Shown here piece after piece: positions 33,842-45,786 of a stretch of 64,000 nt of DNA. Under the pieces are notes generated by a model. The model was not told where the DNA came from and searched no databases. It saw nothing but the letters and a program-made list of their open reading frames with translations. The number at the start of each line of letters is the position of its first letter. Position 1 is the first letter of the stretch. The DNA is taken from assembly GCA_949361645.1 (NCBI GenBank), contig OX442416.1, forward strand, positions 15,013,969 to 15,077,968, given 5' to 3'. Origin of the DNA: Spongilla lacustris. Taxonomy: Eukaryota > Porifera > Demospongiae > Spongillida > Spongillidae. A program made the position numbers and the translations under genes.

Positions 33842-34760
33842 ATGTTTCTGACGGACCACAACCCATTAACGTCGCTAAGGGGACTGAAAGATACTGGAGG
33901 GAGGCTTACACGTTGGCTTCTGTACCTTCAACAATTTGACATGTCTATCAGGTACAGATCTGGAAAGAACAATGCTAATGCAGATGGACTGTCTCGGAGA
34001 CCATCATCAGAAGAAACCATAAAAGCAAGTCACGTTATATCTGCATCCAACATAGCTGAAGATGATGGCTTGGTACTCGTGAGTAGCATTACGTATCTTG
34101 GAGATGTTGAAGAGTTGAAGCGTGAACAGGCATCTGATGAATTTACTGCTAATATCATTAGGACATTGAAAGACGGCAAGCAGCTTTCATGCGAACTGGA
34201 AATATGGCACAAATTTATGATCATAAATGGAGTTTTATGTTGCCAATCACGAAAAAGCAGCACTAAGCCCAGGACACAGATTGTGGTACCTCAATGTTTA
34301 AGAAAATTCATTTTTGATCAATTGCATGTAAAGTCAGGACATTTTGGCATTTACAAGACCTTTGAGAAAATCAGTGAACGATTTTTTTGGCCTGGATATG
34401 AGCAGGATATTCGTACTGCAGTTGTAAAATATGAGCAATGTCAAAGGCGTAACCAACCAGTGCCAAAATCTCAAGCCCCACTACGTACTATCACTCCTTT
34501 CCAGAAACTGTCATGGGATATTATGGGTCCTTTGCCTACAAGCATGAAGAGAAATAAATACATTCTAGTGGTGACAGACCTATTTAGCAAATGGGTAGAG
34601 GCATTTCCTTTGGTCAAAACTGATAGCCTCACACTGGCGAAAGTTCTGACTGATGAGATAGTTTGCAGATATGGTGTACCCGAAGTAATGCACAGTGACA
34701 AGGGCTCAAATTTTGTCAGCGAGATGATTCAATCTCTGTGTGATCAGCTGCATGGGTATA
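33842..34760 (+). pseudogene. Ty3/gypsy RNase H end plus integrase fragment
   Basis: An open frame gives FLTDHNPLTSLRG and GKNNANADGLSRRP (end of RNase H). The integrase zinc region (LHVKSGHFGIYKTFEKI ... YEQCQRRN) and the catalytic core with first Asp (LSWDIMGPLP) and second Asp (VMHSDKGSNFVSEMI) follow. Coding similarity stops at DQLHG near 34757, before the catalytic Glu, so the C-terminal half is lost. In the zinc region the first Cys of CxxC is Tyr (YEQC). The 5' part of pol is missing; the frame begins just after a transposon-like end at 33835. Confidence 0.85.
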
Positions 34761-35173
34761 GGGTGTGTAGCCTGTTATCAGGTTATTCGGGTTATTCGGA
34801 TATTCTCAAAAACCTATCCGTTCGAATACTGTAGTAATTTAGCATTACTCGGAAAAATCGGTTATTGGATTTGTTCTATTCGAAATAACCGGTTTGTGCA
34901 TCTCCATTCGGAGGTACTTATTATAATAGGTATTCGTCGTCCGCATCGACAATTTTTATTCGAATACATTTTTATGACGATACCCGGATACGCGTTTACG
35001 ATATTACATATACGACAATAATTACTTCTATAATTTAAAACGTATAACGTTAACGTCACTGTTGTTAAATATATACGTGGGAACGAGATCAAATACGTGT
35101 ACGATCATGCTAGGGTCCCCAGACTAGCACGTACGGGCAGTAATTCGAACTTGCCAAAAAAGATCTCCCTCAT
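34761..35173. other. Non-coding AT-rich stretch
   Basis: Contains ggttattcgggttattcgg repeats near 34780 and further attcgaa-type words. No gene seen. Confidence 0.4.
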
Positions 35174-35178
35174 CACGT

Positions 35179-35319
35179 CAGGGCCGTAGTTAAAGTGGGG
35201 CACGAAACATATTCACTAGAATTATCACCATATACGGGCATCATTATCACCCAATAATTCCATGTATGGAGAAAATTGATTGTGAATGTGCTCTGTGCCC
35301 CCCTTTAACTACGGCCTTG
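35179..35319. mobile_element. Small hAT-like MITE, 141 bp
   Basis: The ends CAGGGCCGTAGTTAAAGTGG and (reverse complement) CAAGGCCGTAGTTAAAGGGG are inverted copies of about 25 bp. Flanks cacgt (35174-35178) and cacgt (35320-35324) give a 5-bp duplication. Five-base duplications are reported for the hAT5 group; assignment is tentative. Confidence 0.7.
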
Positions 35320-35324
35320 CACGT

Positions 35325-37306
35325 GTCATGACGACGGACAGCTCCAGCTACAAATCAAAGTTAGTTCGCTTAGTGCATTTCGAACGAGCTGGTTTCTTGC
35401 GTCAATCTCTCTGAGCTAATATCGTACTTAGGCCTACTTAGTTACTAGTACTAGTATTTTCAAAACTCACGATGGTGAAATGGAGGCTGCATGGCTGGTG
35501 GTGCGTAAACGTCATCTGTGGTTCTATTCTTTTGGCATCAAGTGCGATGTGTACATCTGTAGATAACTGGACCTCAGCGTGGCCACGCTAACTTAGGTCG
35601 GGACACGCCCAACTAGCCGGCACTGTGCTACGAATTGGATATACGATAGTGTAAATTTTGCGGATATGTGAAAAATACACATGATATACACATGCGTGAA
35701 CGTAAAGAATACCCATTGGTATATTTTGCGGATAGAACCAGAATCGCATGTCGTATATTTTGCGTATTCTCAATATTATCACGTGCGTTGATGATGGGTT
35801 GTTAATTAGTGCCTTCCGCACACCATTTGTATATTCCTACCGCATACCTTGCTCCGTTACAGTTGGATACGTCTTCCGAATCTGTTCATTGTATACTAGC
35901 TGGTATCCGTTTGTGTACGCATGATCATATTAATTAATATAATTTCAATCAATTAATAAATAAAAACCGCAATGGCCAGATACAATGCGTTTTAAAAACG
36001 TCCAAGTCTCTCGAACCATCCGGCCAGGCATGAGCAGTTGGAGAAGTGGACGTGTCGAGTAGCGGTTCTTCAACTCGCTGTTTTGGGGTGGTGCTTCAAG
36101 TTGCTTCCAGCACCCAGAGCGTCAATCGATTCATTTATAGTCTATCGGAGCGCCATGACGTCGATGGTCCGTCGACATCGCTGTCGTCTTCGAAGGCTTA
36201 ACCACACAATTGCCCTTCTTCTTCTGTCAGCATACGACACCTTTTCACCAAAAGCTACAGCAGGAAAAGAGCATCACGCGACATAGATAGAACGTACGCT
36301 GTTGCCTTCAGTTACTCTTATCATAGTTCGCTTGCACCTAGTAACTGAAAGGAGGATATGATGGTAGGGTGAATAAATAGAATCATGAAGACTCTACCTT
36401 AAACTGCCTTCATCGAACTCTGCTGCTATACAAGGTCGTGATTGCGTAAGACAAAAAGCACAATCTCTTACCCTTCATCATGCCCAACTGAAGTGCTGAT
36501 CTTCTTCATAAACCTTTCTGATTGCAACAATTCTGGTATATAAATAAAACACGCCGTACCTGTATTTTAGTGGGGGCTTCCGCTATCTGCTTGCAGTGCA
36601 ATACAGCATCATCGATGTGTCTTGGTATAGTGGTATGCATATCAGTGACGACTTGAGGATGAAGCTTTTCCATGCATGACCGGTAAACTTACCTGGAATC
36701 CAAGTCCGCGGACGCTGCGCTATACTGGCCATTTGCAAGGTGAGGCATCGTCAATATGTCTTGGCATAACCTTTTGGACTCACCTGGCTTCCGTCATCCA
36801 GTTCTTTCTGGTGTGCAGGCAGCTGCGCCCTCGATCGCCCATTTTATACTATCCTCCGCGTGCTATTACTTGGCGCCAAATTACTTGCAATTAATTTAAT
36901 AAGTTAATAAATGTATTCTACATGTACAGACATGTGAAGTGCACTACTATTCACGGTGATCAACCTGGAACCTCTTCTTATGAAAAGCGTAGCTACCCAT
37001 TCTGGGTTTGTGCAAATGCTATAGGCTATTTTGTACAAGAAGTAGTATGATTAGTATACATCGTGTTATTCATGTTCTGATTGGTAAGATGCTCGGTAGC
37101 CGTTCGAAGCTGTGAAGTGTATTCCAGTGTCAGGTAACGTCATTGAGCAGCGCAGCCTTCCTGTCACAAGGTGGGGGCGTGGCATCATAACAAATGTGTC
37201 TCTCGGCGCAATACTGCCGTACGCGTCGATCTACTTGTATATTAGTTCTCCTCAAAATGCTTTCGATTCCATGCACCATCACATGTTTGTGAGCCAGCGC
37301 AAGCAC
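35325..37306. other. Non-coding stretch
   Basis: At 35640-35790, repeated tattttgcggata/gtatattttgcg words resemble similar sequence at 47040-47210 and 44440-44520, a dispersed repeat. Small ORFs at 36038 and 36676 lack family resemblance and context. No RNA gene seen. Confidence 0.4.
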
Positions 37307-37314
37307 ATGTATGC

Positions 37315-40300
37315 TAGGGTCAACTATCGATAAGGTTTTGAACTTATCGGTAATTATCAGTAAGTAAACACCAATTATTGAATATTTACTGAAATTACTC
37401 TACCACGGCTGTTTCTGAACCTGTGACAAAAAGGCTACGCCCCGTGATACGAAATTTTTTCATAGCAACGGACCTAATTACGACCTTAGCAACCAACATG
37501 GGCATAAAGATGCTCCTTTTTACCACGAGGACTGTTTTGAACTCTTCTTTTGACTTCGGATCCTACTTCTATATTGTCTGGCGCTCTGAACAGTGTGAGT
37601 TAATGCCGCTTATATTCTGTGAATAATATGTTACACGCTCGCGAATTCTGTGTGTGTTGTTTGAGGTCAAGTGATGCACATTGCTCTGGTACTTTTTCCG
37701 ACCTTATGAAGTACCCTGAAACTTTTATATTATAACTGAGATAGTCTTGGCTGTTAGATTTTCAATAAAGCTCGTGGTGCCGCGATTCCTAACTCACGCA
37801 GTATGCGTTTTGAATATTGCATTATTTCCTCGATGTTGCCGCCATTGACCTCACCTACCTAGCTTAACCTGGCTTACCTGAATCACCATGCCATTTCAAA
37901 ATTTTCTAGCCCACCATCCAACACTCTTGAATCCTTTAAGTTGTGCTGTGTAGTCAAGATACACGAGAATAAATATGGTATTAGTACATACCATTGAGCA
38001 TTGCATCTACGTAAGCTTAAGTCTTTTTTGTTCAGGAGGTGTTGCACTCTGAATTTGAGGGGAGACCTTTAAGTAGTGTTCCTTCATAATGCACTTCAGC
38101 CTGTCTATTGGATCAGGGATGGTTTTATACATAGCTGCCAGGCTGTTGAACTGGGAGTGAATAGACTCAGCACCCTGCTCGCCCATCAACCCACATCCAG
38201 CTTTGTGGGAGCGAATCCAATCCAACATGTGGTGTTCTAGGATGTGCATTTTAATCGTCCTTCTGGCACCCTTGAACTTGGCATCAAAGGTGTTAAAAAA
38301 TCTTTGATAGCAGTGTCTGTTAATATTAAAATACAACTTGATGAAGTTCTATGTTAGCGTGAGACCGTTGTTCTTACCCAATTGCTCAATGCTCCATTGT
38401 GACATAGCACAGCTGTTGTACAAGCTGTGACATCGGGAAAATTGAGAAAAAATGGTGTAAAATTTTGTATACACCTCTTGTGCTTCTGAGTGAAGTACAC
38501 CCAAAGTTTGTGCTATTTTTACAACTGATGAGCACAGTGCCTCCACATTAGATGGCTGGATGTATATGTACTATAATTCTGAGCACAAAATACAAGCACA
38601 CAAACTTACTTGAAGAATTTTGTGTACGTGGTTACCGACGAAAATCCCACCATAGTACTTTTGACGATGGACACCCATTGCATCCAATGTGGTTGATATT
38701 CCTTTCACAAAAGGGTGATCATTGAAACCCTTCTCCAGTGTTTCCAAAAGACCATTGAGCCTTAATACCTTAGTAAAAAATTATTATTACTACATTGCAT
38801 CACAAGTAGTTTGTTTACCAGTGTCTGCACATTGTTGTTGCATTGACGGCAGAACTCCTTGAGGCTTTCAAGCTCTTCATCTAAATTGGCATACATCATG
38901 GAGCTGTGTGTTAGTATCTGCTGCACTGTATCCCTTTCTTGTTCTGCCAGCTCCAAATCTTCTCTTGTTTTGACAAGCTCTTGAAGTGTCATTGAATGCA
39001 TGTCTAATACAGTTGTACTGTACTGACCATCTTGCTGTAAATGAGCCAGTTGCAGGTCTAGCCTGTGGCATGCATCCTCAAAAAATGAAAGCAATTTCTG
39101 GAAAATCCCCTGGGTTATGTGGAGTCCGGGAATGCAAACCTGATATTTAGAGATATGATACAATGTGTATTGTATTAAAATGTATTGTACCTCTGTGAGA
39201 GCAATATTGAAAAATGGTTCATGAACACAGTTGTTGTAGCGTTGGGCATGTTTTATGTTCCCACCAGATTGCAAAAATCGTTGGTAATCACTAATGATTG
39301 TTTCAAGTGTTCGTAGTTCATAACACTTCATACTTGGTGAAATAAGCTCATCAAGTGTCACCAGACACCACAGGCAGGGATATTTTCCTATTGTAGTTAA
39401 TAGTTTCATATATATAAGTTGTACATGTGTAATGATTTGGATCATACCACTAGCTCCAGAAAGCCCATATATTCCAGAGAGGAATTCATAGTCACCACAG
39501 ATGAATGGGCGCATGGTGTAATCCCTTTAGTGATTTTGGGGGTGAGGTTGTTACACTTTCATGAACATCAATTGCATGCAATAACTAACCTCCAAGACAT
39601 TCCATTTATATCTGCTATCTCTTCTTTAAATCTGTCCAGTGCTATATGCAGATTTGTCATGGAGTCACTGGCCTCAAAACATGAGAATACACATGTTGCA
39701 TGGACAGAATTTGGTGCTTTGGTGTTAACTATTTGAAAATTCATTTTGAAGGAACCACCTCCTCGATCACCTCCAAACTTCAACCAAATTTCTGAGTCAG
39801 GGATCACTCCATCATACCAAAAGAGGTTTCCCACTCTAATGTGTGTATGAATACATTCTTATTTGGTGTGCAAAACATATGCAATTTTCTGCCCTCACTG
39901 TTCATTTTCCTCCAATAGTTGATGCACCTTCTGAGTAAGGCTCGGGGTGAATGCATGTGAAGCACCCCTGATCTCTTCTCCCCCACCAGAAACAGCAAAC
40001 GAAAATGGAGTCAATTCTACCTCCAAGTTATCACCAACTAGGTGATTTGAAAGAACCCGCTGTTTCCTTTCAGCACCAAGACTAACTCCTGCCTCCTTCA
40101 ACCAGCTGAAAGAGTAAGTGACCAGTAAAATCCAAATCCATCCATACATACATGTACAGTTCCATAAGGGAGCTTAAAGGAGCACCAGCTACATCACAAA
40201 GGGATGCGTGAGTTGCATGATGTAATTGGTTCCATATCAGTGAACTATTTAACATGTATATGTACTAATACCTTCTCAGCCTTCTGAGCTTATTCCATGG

Positions 40301-42813
40301 TAAACCCATATCAGCCTTGAGTGCCAACCCCTGTTTTGGTGTCATGCCTTTGGTAATCCCTGCAGACTTCAGCAAACGCTCCTTCTCCTTTCTGTCCAAG
40401 GATTTCAGTTCAGTCTCAAATATTACAGTGGAGTTCTCTGCACTGAGAACTGCTCTTGTGCTACTCATTTCATTAGCACGATGCTTCTTGCTGCGTTTGC
40501 TGAGCTGGCTGATGGCTGCTCGTGGCTGTGTAATCCGAATAAGAGTCAAAGGCTGGAAAAAAAAAGCATGTGATATCTGCAGAAACTGTAACATTGAGTG
40601 TATGCACTTACTGCTCCTCCTGTGGGTAGTTGGATTGTACATGTACTGCTGTTTTGTAGAAGTTCATGTACAACTTCTGCTGCTATCATTAACTGTGGCT
40701 TGTTGTGTTGATGGCAATGGTGTGTGTTGTAAGTTCGAGCCGCAATATCTGTCCCACAAGGTGTACAATGCACCATTACGTCACCAAGCAACCGAATAAT
40801 AAGCTCTGGAGGCTGCTTGAGCTTGGCTGGCTGAAGACTGGTGACTGAATAGCAGCAGGGGCACTTGAGTCGTACAGTGATACGAATCCACTCCTTAAGA
40901 CACGAGCTACAAACATAGGCACGGCATGGTAGCTCTATAGGTTGATGTAGCATGTCCAAACAAATTGGACACATAACTGCGTCTACCATTGACAATATCT
41001 GTTTTGTTGACACAGAAGGCATAGGTACTTTGGTGATAATAGCAGGTGGAGCAAGTGTATTTATCACAGCCATGATGCCTGTTGGTGTGTATACCATCTC
41101 TGCTGACTTTGAGGCAGCCTGTGTTCCATGCTTGTAAAATGGTTTACATGCCTACAACATAACATCATGTTAAGCACATGTACTAGTAATACATGAACCT
41201 GTACCTTACAAGTGTCAGCAGTGTGTGTGGACCAGTTATATGGCTGCATTTGACACTTGTATTGGTTCTTACACTTGATTGCCACCTGCACTCTCAACAT
41301 TGCCTTATGGCACAATGTGCAGAAAAATTGTGGGTGGATCTCCTCCTGATCTGTTGAGACACTGATGTCAAATGCAACCAATAGACTATCCGCGTAGGCG
41401 CTACACAGGTATGTAGGCTCTGCCTTTGGTGGTTTGCCCTTGGCTTTGACTCCTCTATGTAGTTTGCACCCGCATACCCTGCAGAGCTCCGCCAGTTGGC
41501 ATTTGTGGTGGGATTCCATAGCTATTTATGAGGTGGTGCGCTTTATTCATGATATTGGTGGTGTTATTATGTATTTGTGTGAGTGGCAGGAACTGCGGCA
41601 CCACGAGTAAAACACATATTCTTACGTGAAAATGATTGATCGTTCCACACTTGCTTCTTTTTCTATCACTTACAAGGGCGGAAAAAAAGGTACGAAGGCC
41701 AGATTGAATGGCATTTTTCGCGCCATTTGGAGAGTACAAGATGCGCGTAGCGAAGTGTAGAATCACACTATGCGTTGGGGCATGCGTTTAAGAGAAAATA
41801 AAAACCAAACTAGTTGTACTAGTTAGAAATGGTCTCAAGATCTGCATTACTGCTACAAGTTTTGCATTTTTGATGGGTGAAGTTTTAATGAGATAGCGGC
41901 TAGCCATGTTTGACTTGAACCGTAAATTATGCCAGCGTGTTCTATTTATCAGCCTTTTGTCCACTCGAAACAGCCGTGCTACGCCTATCGATAAAAATCT
42001 TACTGATAAGCTTTCTTACTGAACGGTAATGATTACCGCTAAGGTAATAGGCGTGTCCAAAGGGTATATCTGTTGGCATCTTAGTATCATTTGGCATCCG
42101 TGATCCAGTAGGTTGTGGCCTTCCTTATTAGTTCCTTGCATGCATTCCTTCATAGCCTGCAAGGTTGTTATTGATGGGTTCCCAAGTGTTGTGTGCGGAC
42201 TATTAACGGTACTTTTTCCAAACTACTCATTTAATTTGGTTGGCCTTCGATGGCCAATAATCTACTTTGGAATAACCTGATATTTTGCAAGGAAGCTGCA
42301 ATGGCAAATTGCATGATCATATGGACCCTAGGTTTTAGTGATGACGAAGCGCTTTAGCCTATGGTTTTTCTTATCTAGTAGCTTTATTTTTATACATGTA
42401 AGTTAAAAACATCAAGTCTCTGTAGTTGTTAATTGTACACCATTACCCGCTGGTACTGGTGTACCGTATATTGATTTATATCGGTTACGTGTGTCCGCAA
42501 ACGCACAGTTCGTTGCTCTGACGTCACAGCGGTGCTAGAAACAATTTCTATTCAAACATGTACTCATGTTGTAGTGCGAAAATTCCCCCTAGTAATTATT
42601 CATAACAGAAATTTTGCCCAGAATCATTATTTGGAAGGCCAGTACAAGAAATATAAAAAAAAATCAATAGGAAAGCTGAGTGTTACCGGTAATATTCGGT
42701 TAGAAGTTATCTCTTACTGAAAGGTAATGATAAGAAAAGTGCCTTCCCGATTGCTTAACGGTATCGGATAACCGGTAAGCGGTAAGAACAAACCTTATCG
42801 ATAGTTGACCCTA
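37315..42813 (-). mobile_element. 5.5-kb DNA transposon with a RAG1-N-terminus-like transposase gene (copy A)
   Basis: The ends TAGGGTCAACTATCGATAAG(GTTT) and their exact inverted copy (24 bp) are flanked by atgtatgc at 37307-37314 and 42814-42821, a perfect 8-bp duplication. Subterminal zones carry further cggtaatgattaccg/aaccggtaagcggtaag palindromes. A single multi-exon gene runs on the minus strand (41519-38007). A second copy with the same ends but without the gene lies at 53394-56968. The architecture recalls the N-RAG-TP type elements described from molluscs and cnidarians (RAG1 N-terminal zinc region joined to a non-RAG-core transposase). Confidence 0.88.
38007..41519 (-). CDS. RAG1-N-terminal-like zinc finger / DDE-type transposase, 11 exons, about 945 aa
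   Basis: Exons (minus): 41519-41205, 41151-40612, 40552-40272, 40105-39899, 39835-39590, 39524-39448, 39387-39191, 39139-38819, 38768-38610, 38555-38378 and about 38342-38007. Phases agree at every junction but the last, and no internal stop was seen. Residues 1-110: CRVCGCKL ... EEIHPQFFCTLCHKAML ... WSTHTADTCKAC, the spacing of the RAG1 zinc dimerisation region. Residues 166-205: RING-like CPICLDML ... PCRAYVCSSC ... CPCC, with Ala where the RING His is expected. About 234-254: CTPCGTD ... HHCHQH finger. Then a Lys/Arg-rich part, first Asp candidate in KFGGDRGGGSFKM, second in FICGDYEF followed by YPCLWC, a coiled coil (about 38820-38990), YGGIFVGNHVHK, and a Glu candidate in GLMGEQGAESIH. 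Nuclear transposase inferred. The last junction needs a non-canonical donor or hides a 1-nt indel. Confidence 0.8.
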
Positions 42814-42821
42814 ATGTATGC

Positions 42822-43740
42822 TGTTTATATATATATATACCTGTACATGATCGACCGCTTATAAGTAATAATAACTCAGTGAACGAAATATTATTGTGCA
42901 TGCATTGCATATTACTATGAATCTACTACGTACATCATATAGGATGCAATCGACCTTGAGACCGGTGTTACTGTAACCATAGATATTAGAGTAGATTACT
43001 GTGCCAGCATTAATTCCATTGAAAGCACGTGTGTTCTTAATCTTACATATGTCTACTGTGATTCAATCCGATTATGTGCCATTACTGTGATAATTATGAC
43101 CCAAGTAGAAAGTCATTCAGAACTGTTGCCCCTATGTTTCTATATACCTATCACATGGTATAGGCATTGAAATGTGCTTGGTTGGGATGTTAACCAGATA
43201 TTCAGTTCTTATTCCTGGGCACCCGAGGCCCCTTTCTTTTTGAGAGAGCTGTGATGATGATTAAGAACTGTTGTCCCTGTGTTTCCACATACTTACCTTA
43301 CCACGTGATATAGGCAATGCAACATGTTTGGTACAGCTCTTATTCCTAGAAACCCGAGCCTTCTTTCGCTATATGATCCTATCTTTTAAGTGCATTGGAG
43401 AGCGAAGTTCACTCATGCCATCATGTATATGTCCGTTTGAATAGCACTTCATACCAAATTGGGAGAATCACTCGTGTTAAAACTGGTCATCAAATAACCC
43501 CAAATCAATGAGTCATGATCCTCATCATATACATGTAAAAGCAACGTGTTACATGTACAAAAAAAAATCCTTTAACTCTTTAAGACCGAAAGTAAAGCTT
43601 GCTGCTGAAAACAATAGAGAGAGGCTCACTGCAGAAATAAGAGCCAGAATGTATGTCCGAGAGAGTACACTGGTGAATGGACACGTACATGTAAAGACAC
43701 ACCTCTTCACTAAGTACACATCCATAAATCTTATCACTAC
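42822..43740. other. Non-coding stretch
   Basis: A (ta)n run lies at 42828-42840. Two loosely similar blocks at 43100-43215 and 43260-43360 (cactgttgcccc/cctgtgtttcc..ataccta..ggtataggca) suggest an old local duplication. No gene supported. Confidence 0.4.
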
Positions 43741-43744
43741 GTAC

Positions 43745-44165
43745 ATGTACCAGCTAACCTGACGAGGCCACGCCTATAAAGGTGACACGCCACCCAGGAG
43801 ACCATTATGTGTGTCACATCTGCTGATGTTGAAGCACTGAGGACATGGAGTACCATGGAAATTCGAATGAATACCCACGTACATACCTTACTACATGTAT
43901 CAGATACAGACATTTACTGGCTAACCTGACAAAGCCACGCCTACGATGATGACACGCCTCCCAGGAGACCTTTATGCGCGTCACATCTGCTGACTCTGAA
44001 GCACTGAGGACATGGAGTGCCATAGAAATTTGAATGAATACCCACGTACATATTTTACACGTATCAGATACAGACATTTACTGGCTAACCTGACGAAGCC
44101 ACGCCTACGAAGGTGACACGCCTCCCAGAAGACCATTATGTATGTGTGTCACATCTGCTCATATG
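43745..44165. repeat. Satellite-like tandem repeat, period about 150-175 bp (array 1)
   Basis: About 2.5 units containing gctaacctgacgaagccacg, gtgacacgcctcccaggaga, ccattatgtgtgtcacatct, gaagcactgaggacatggag and cagatacagacatttactgg. The same unit forms array 2 at 57595-58355. Confidence 0.9.
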
Positions 44166-44360
44166 GAGAAATTGCCCATACATAGGCGGACATTTAGCAC
44201 CTTTTTTTCAAATTGATTTTTAACGGTCTGATTGTGAATCTGTAATTTATAGATTTATATCATGAGCCATTCTTGTACAAAAATCAAGACAAAAAAATTA
44301 ATTTCTACCGCACTAATTTATTCGTAAAGTAGACATGTTACGTAACATTTATTAACAAAT
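44166..44360. repeat. Dispersed repeat, inverted partner at about 60385-60560
   Basis: Starting tggagaaattgcccatacat and continuing through tcaaattgatttttaacg, attgtgaatctgtaatttat and caagacaaaaaaattaattt, the block is mirrored (diverged) at 60385-60560. It is non-coding. Confidence 0.7.
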
Positions 44361-45778
44361 ATGTCATTTATCTATAATGTTTAAACTAATGGCCTAGCTC
44401 ACGAGACGCATACAAAGCCGATTACGTATTACTAATACTAAGTAAGTAAAATTTGAATATTTGAATATACACCTTAAATATACGCACCAGCGTATAGAGC
44501 CATATACGCAGGTGCGTATATTCAAATGTAACCGATCACGCGACATTTGTGGTTGCTTAGCAAACCGTTGAATTCACTTTGTGGCTACGTTGTCGGTCAC
44601 CGTATACTAAGTGCTTCATATTCCGTATATTATCCTCCTACCACTCCCACCCCTCGTTCCCGACCAATTTAGTCAATTAATCATTTTGCACATTTACAAC
44701 AAAACAACAAACCAACAGTCCGAGGCGGCAATCTGTTTATATTCAATCCAAGGCACCTGTATACAGAATACGAACAATAAATTCATATCGTAAAAAAATA
44801 TTTAACTTACCACATATCATATCCTCGTTCTGATTAGACATGATTCTATATATAAAGCAACAGATACATAATCGGGTAAGTGATATGCTTACCTTTCTTG
44901 TCTCCTATCTCCGATGTTTGACTTATAACAAAGGAACTGTGCGGGTTAAACACTTACCGTACCGTCCGGTCGGTGTCTGCAAGTTAAAAAAACCTTAGCA
45001 AAACACAACAAATGAATAGGCCTATGCCTTTTTCTATCGCGCTCCATTGTGCCTGTTGTTCTATTATTTCGGTTGTTCAACGGGAACATTTGGGACACTT
45101 GCCAACCTGAATAGTGAAAGGTGAATTCTTTCTTTAGCAACTGCAACACATAATAACTTGTACACTCTGGAAAGACGAACTATTACTATTTGATCAGACG
45201 AACGATCAAAGCCCTGATCTCAGCGCGATTCTTACAGTCCTTCTGTCTGTTCATACCAATAGCAACACGACCATGAAATAGCCCGACTAAAATCCACAAA
45301 TCACATGCACGGTTAGTTAACCACATTTCTAATTGGAGCACTTTTGTATCGTACTACACAACCATTTGTACAGGGGTCCAATAGAGGTCTACTCACTGTG
45401 TAGGCATTCTACTGCTTCCATTGTAGCATTTACTGGGATCCGATGTGATCATGACCAAACTCAACTGGCGACTTGGCATAGGCCATAGTCATGTACCATG
45501 GGCCCGGCCTACCGCTCACAAAATTTACCGCCGTATATACGGGTACACCAAGCAGAAATACATGTATATAGGTAGCCTTTGACGTCCAGCAGCATTAATA
45601 GAAGCAAAGTAGCACTCCTTCCCAGACTTCGATGCCTACATGTACACACCTTCCTACCTCAAGTGGGTCCGGGTACGGGTCTGGCCACTCATGAATTAAT
45701 TCTGTGGTATACTTATATAAACAGTGGGATTTTATGGAATGAAATATACGCAGTAGTGCAGTATATTCAAATATACTC
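44361..45778. other. Non-coding stretch
   Basis: Palindromic words around gaatatacaccttaaatatacgcaccagcg at 44455-44525 (tatacgca on both strands) belong to the atacgc-type dispersed repeat. No gene supported. Confidence 0.4.
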
Positions 45779-45786
45779 CTAAGAGT

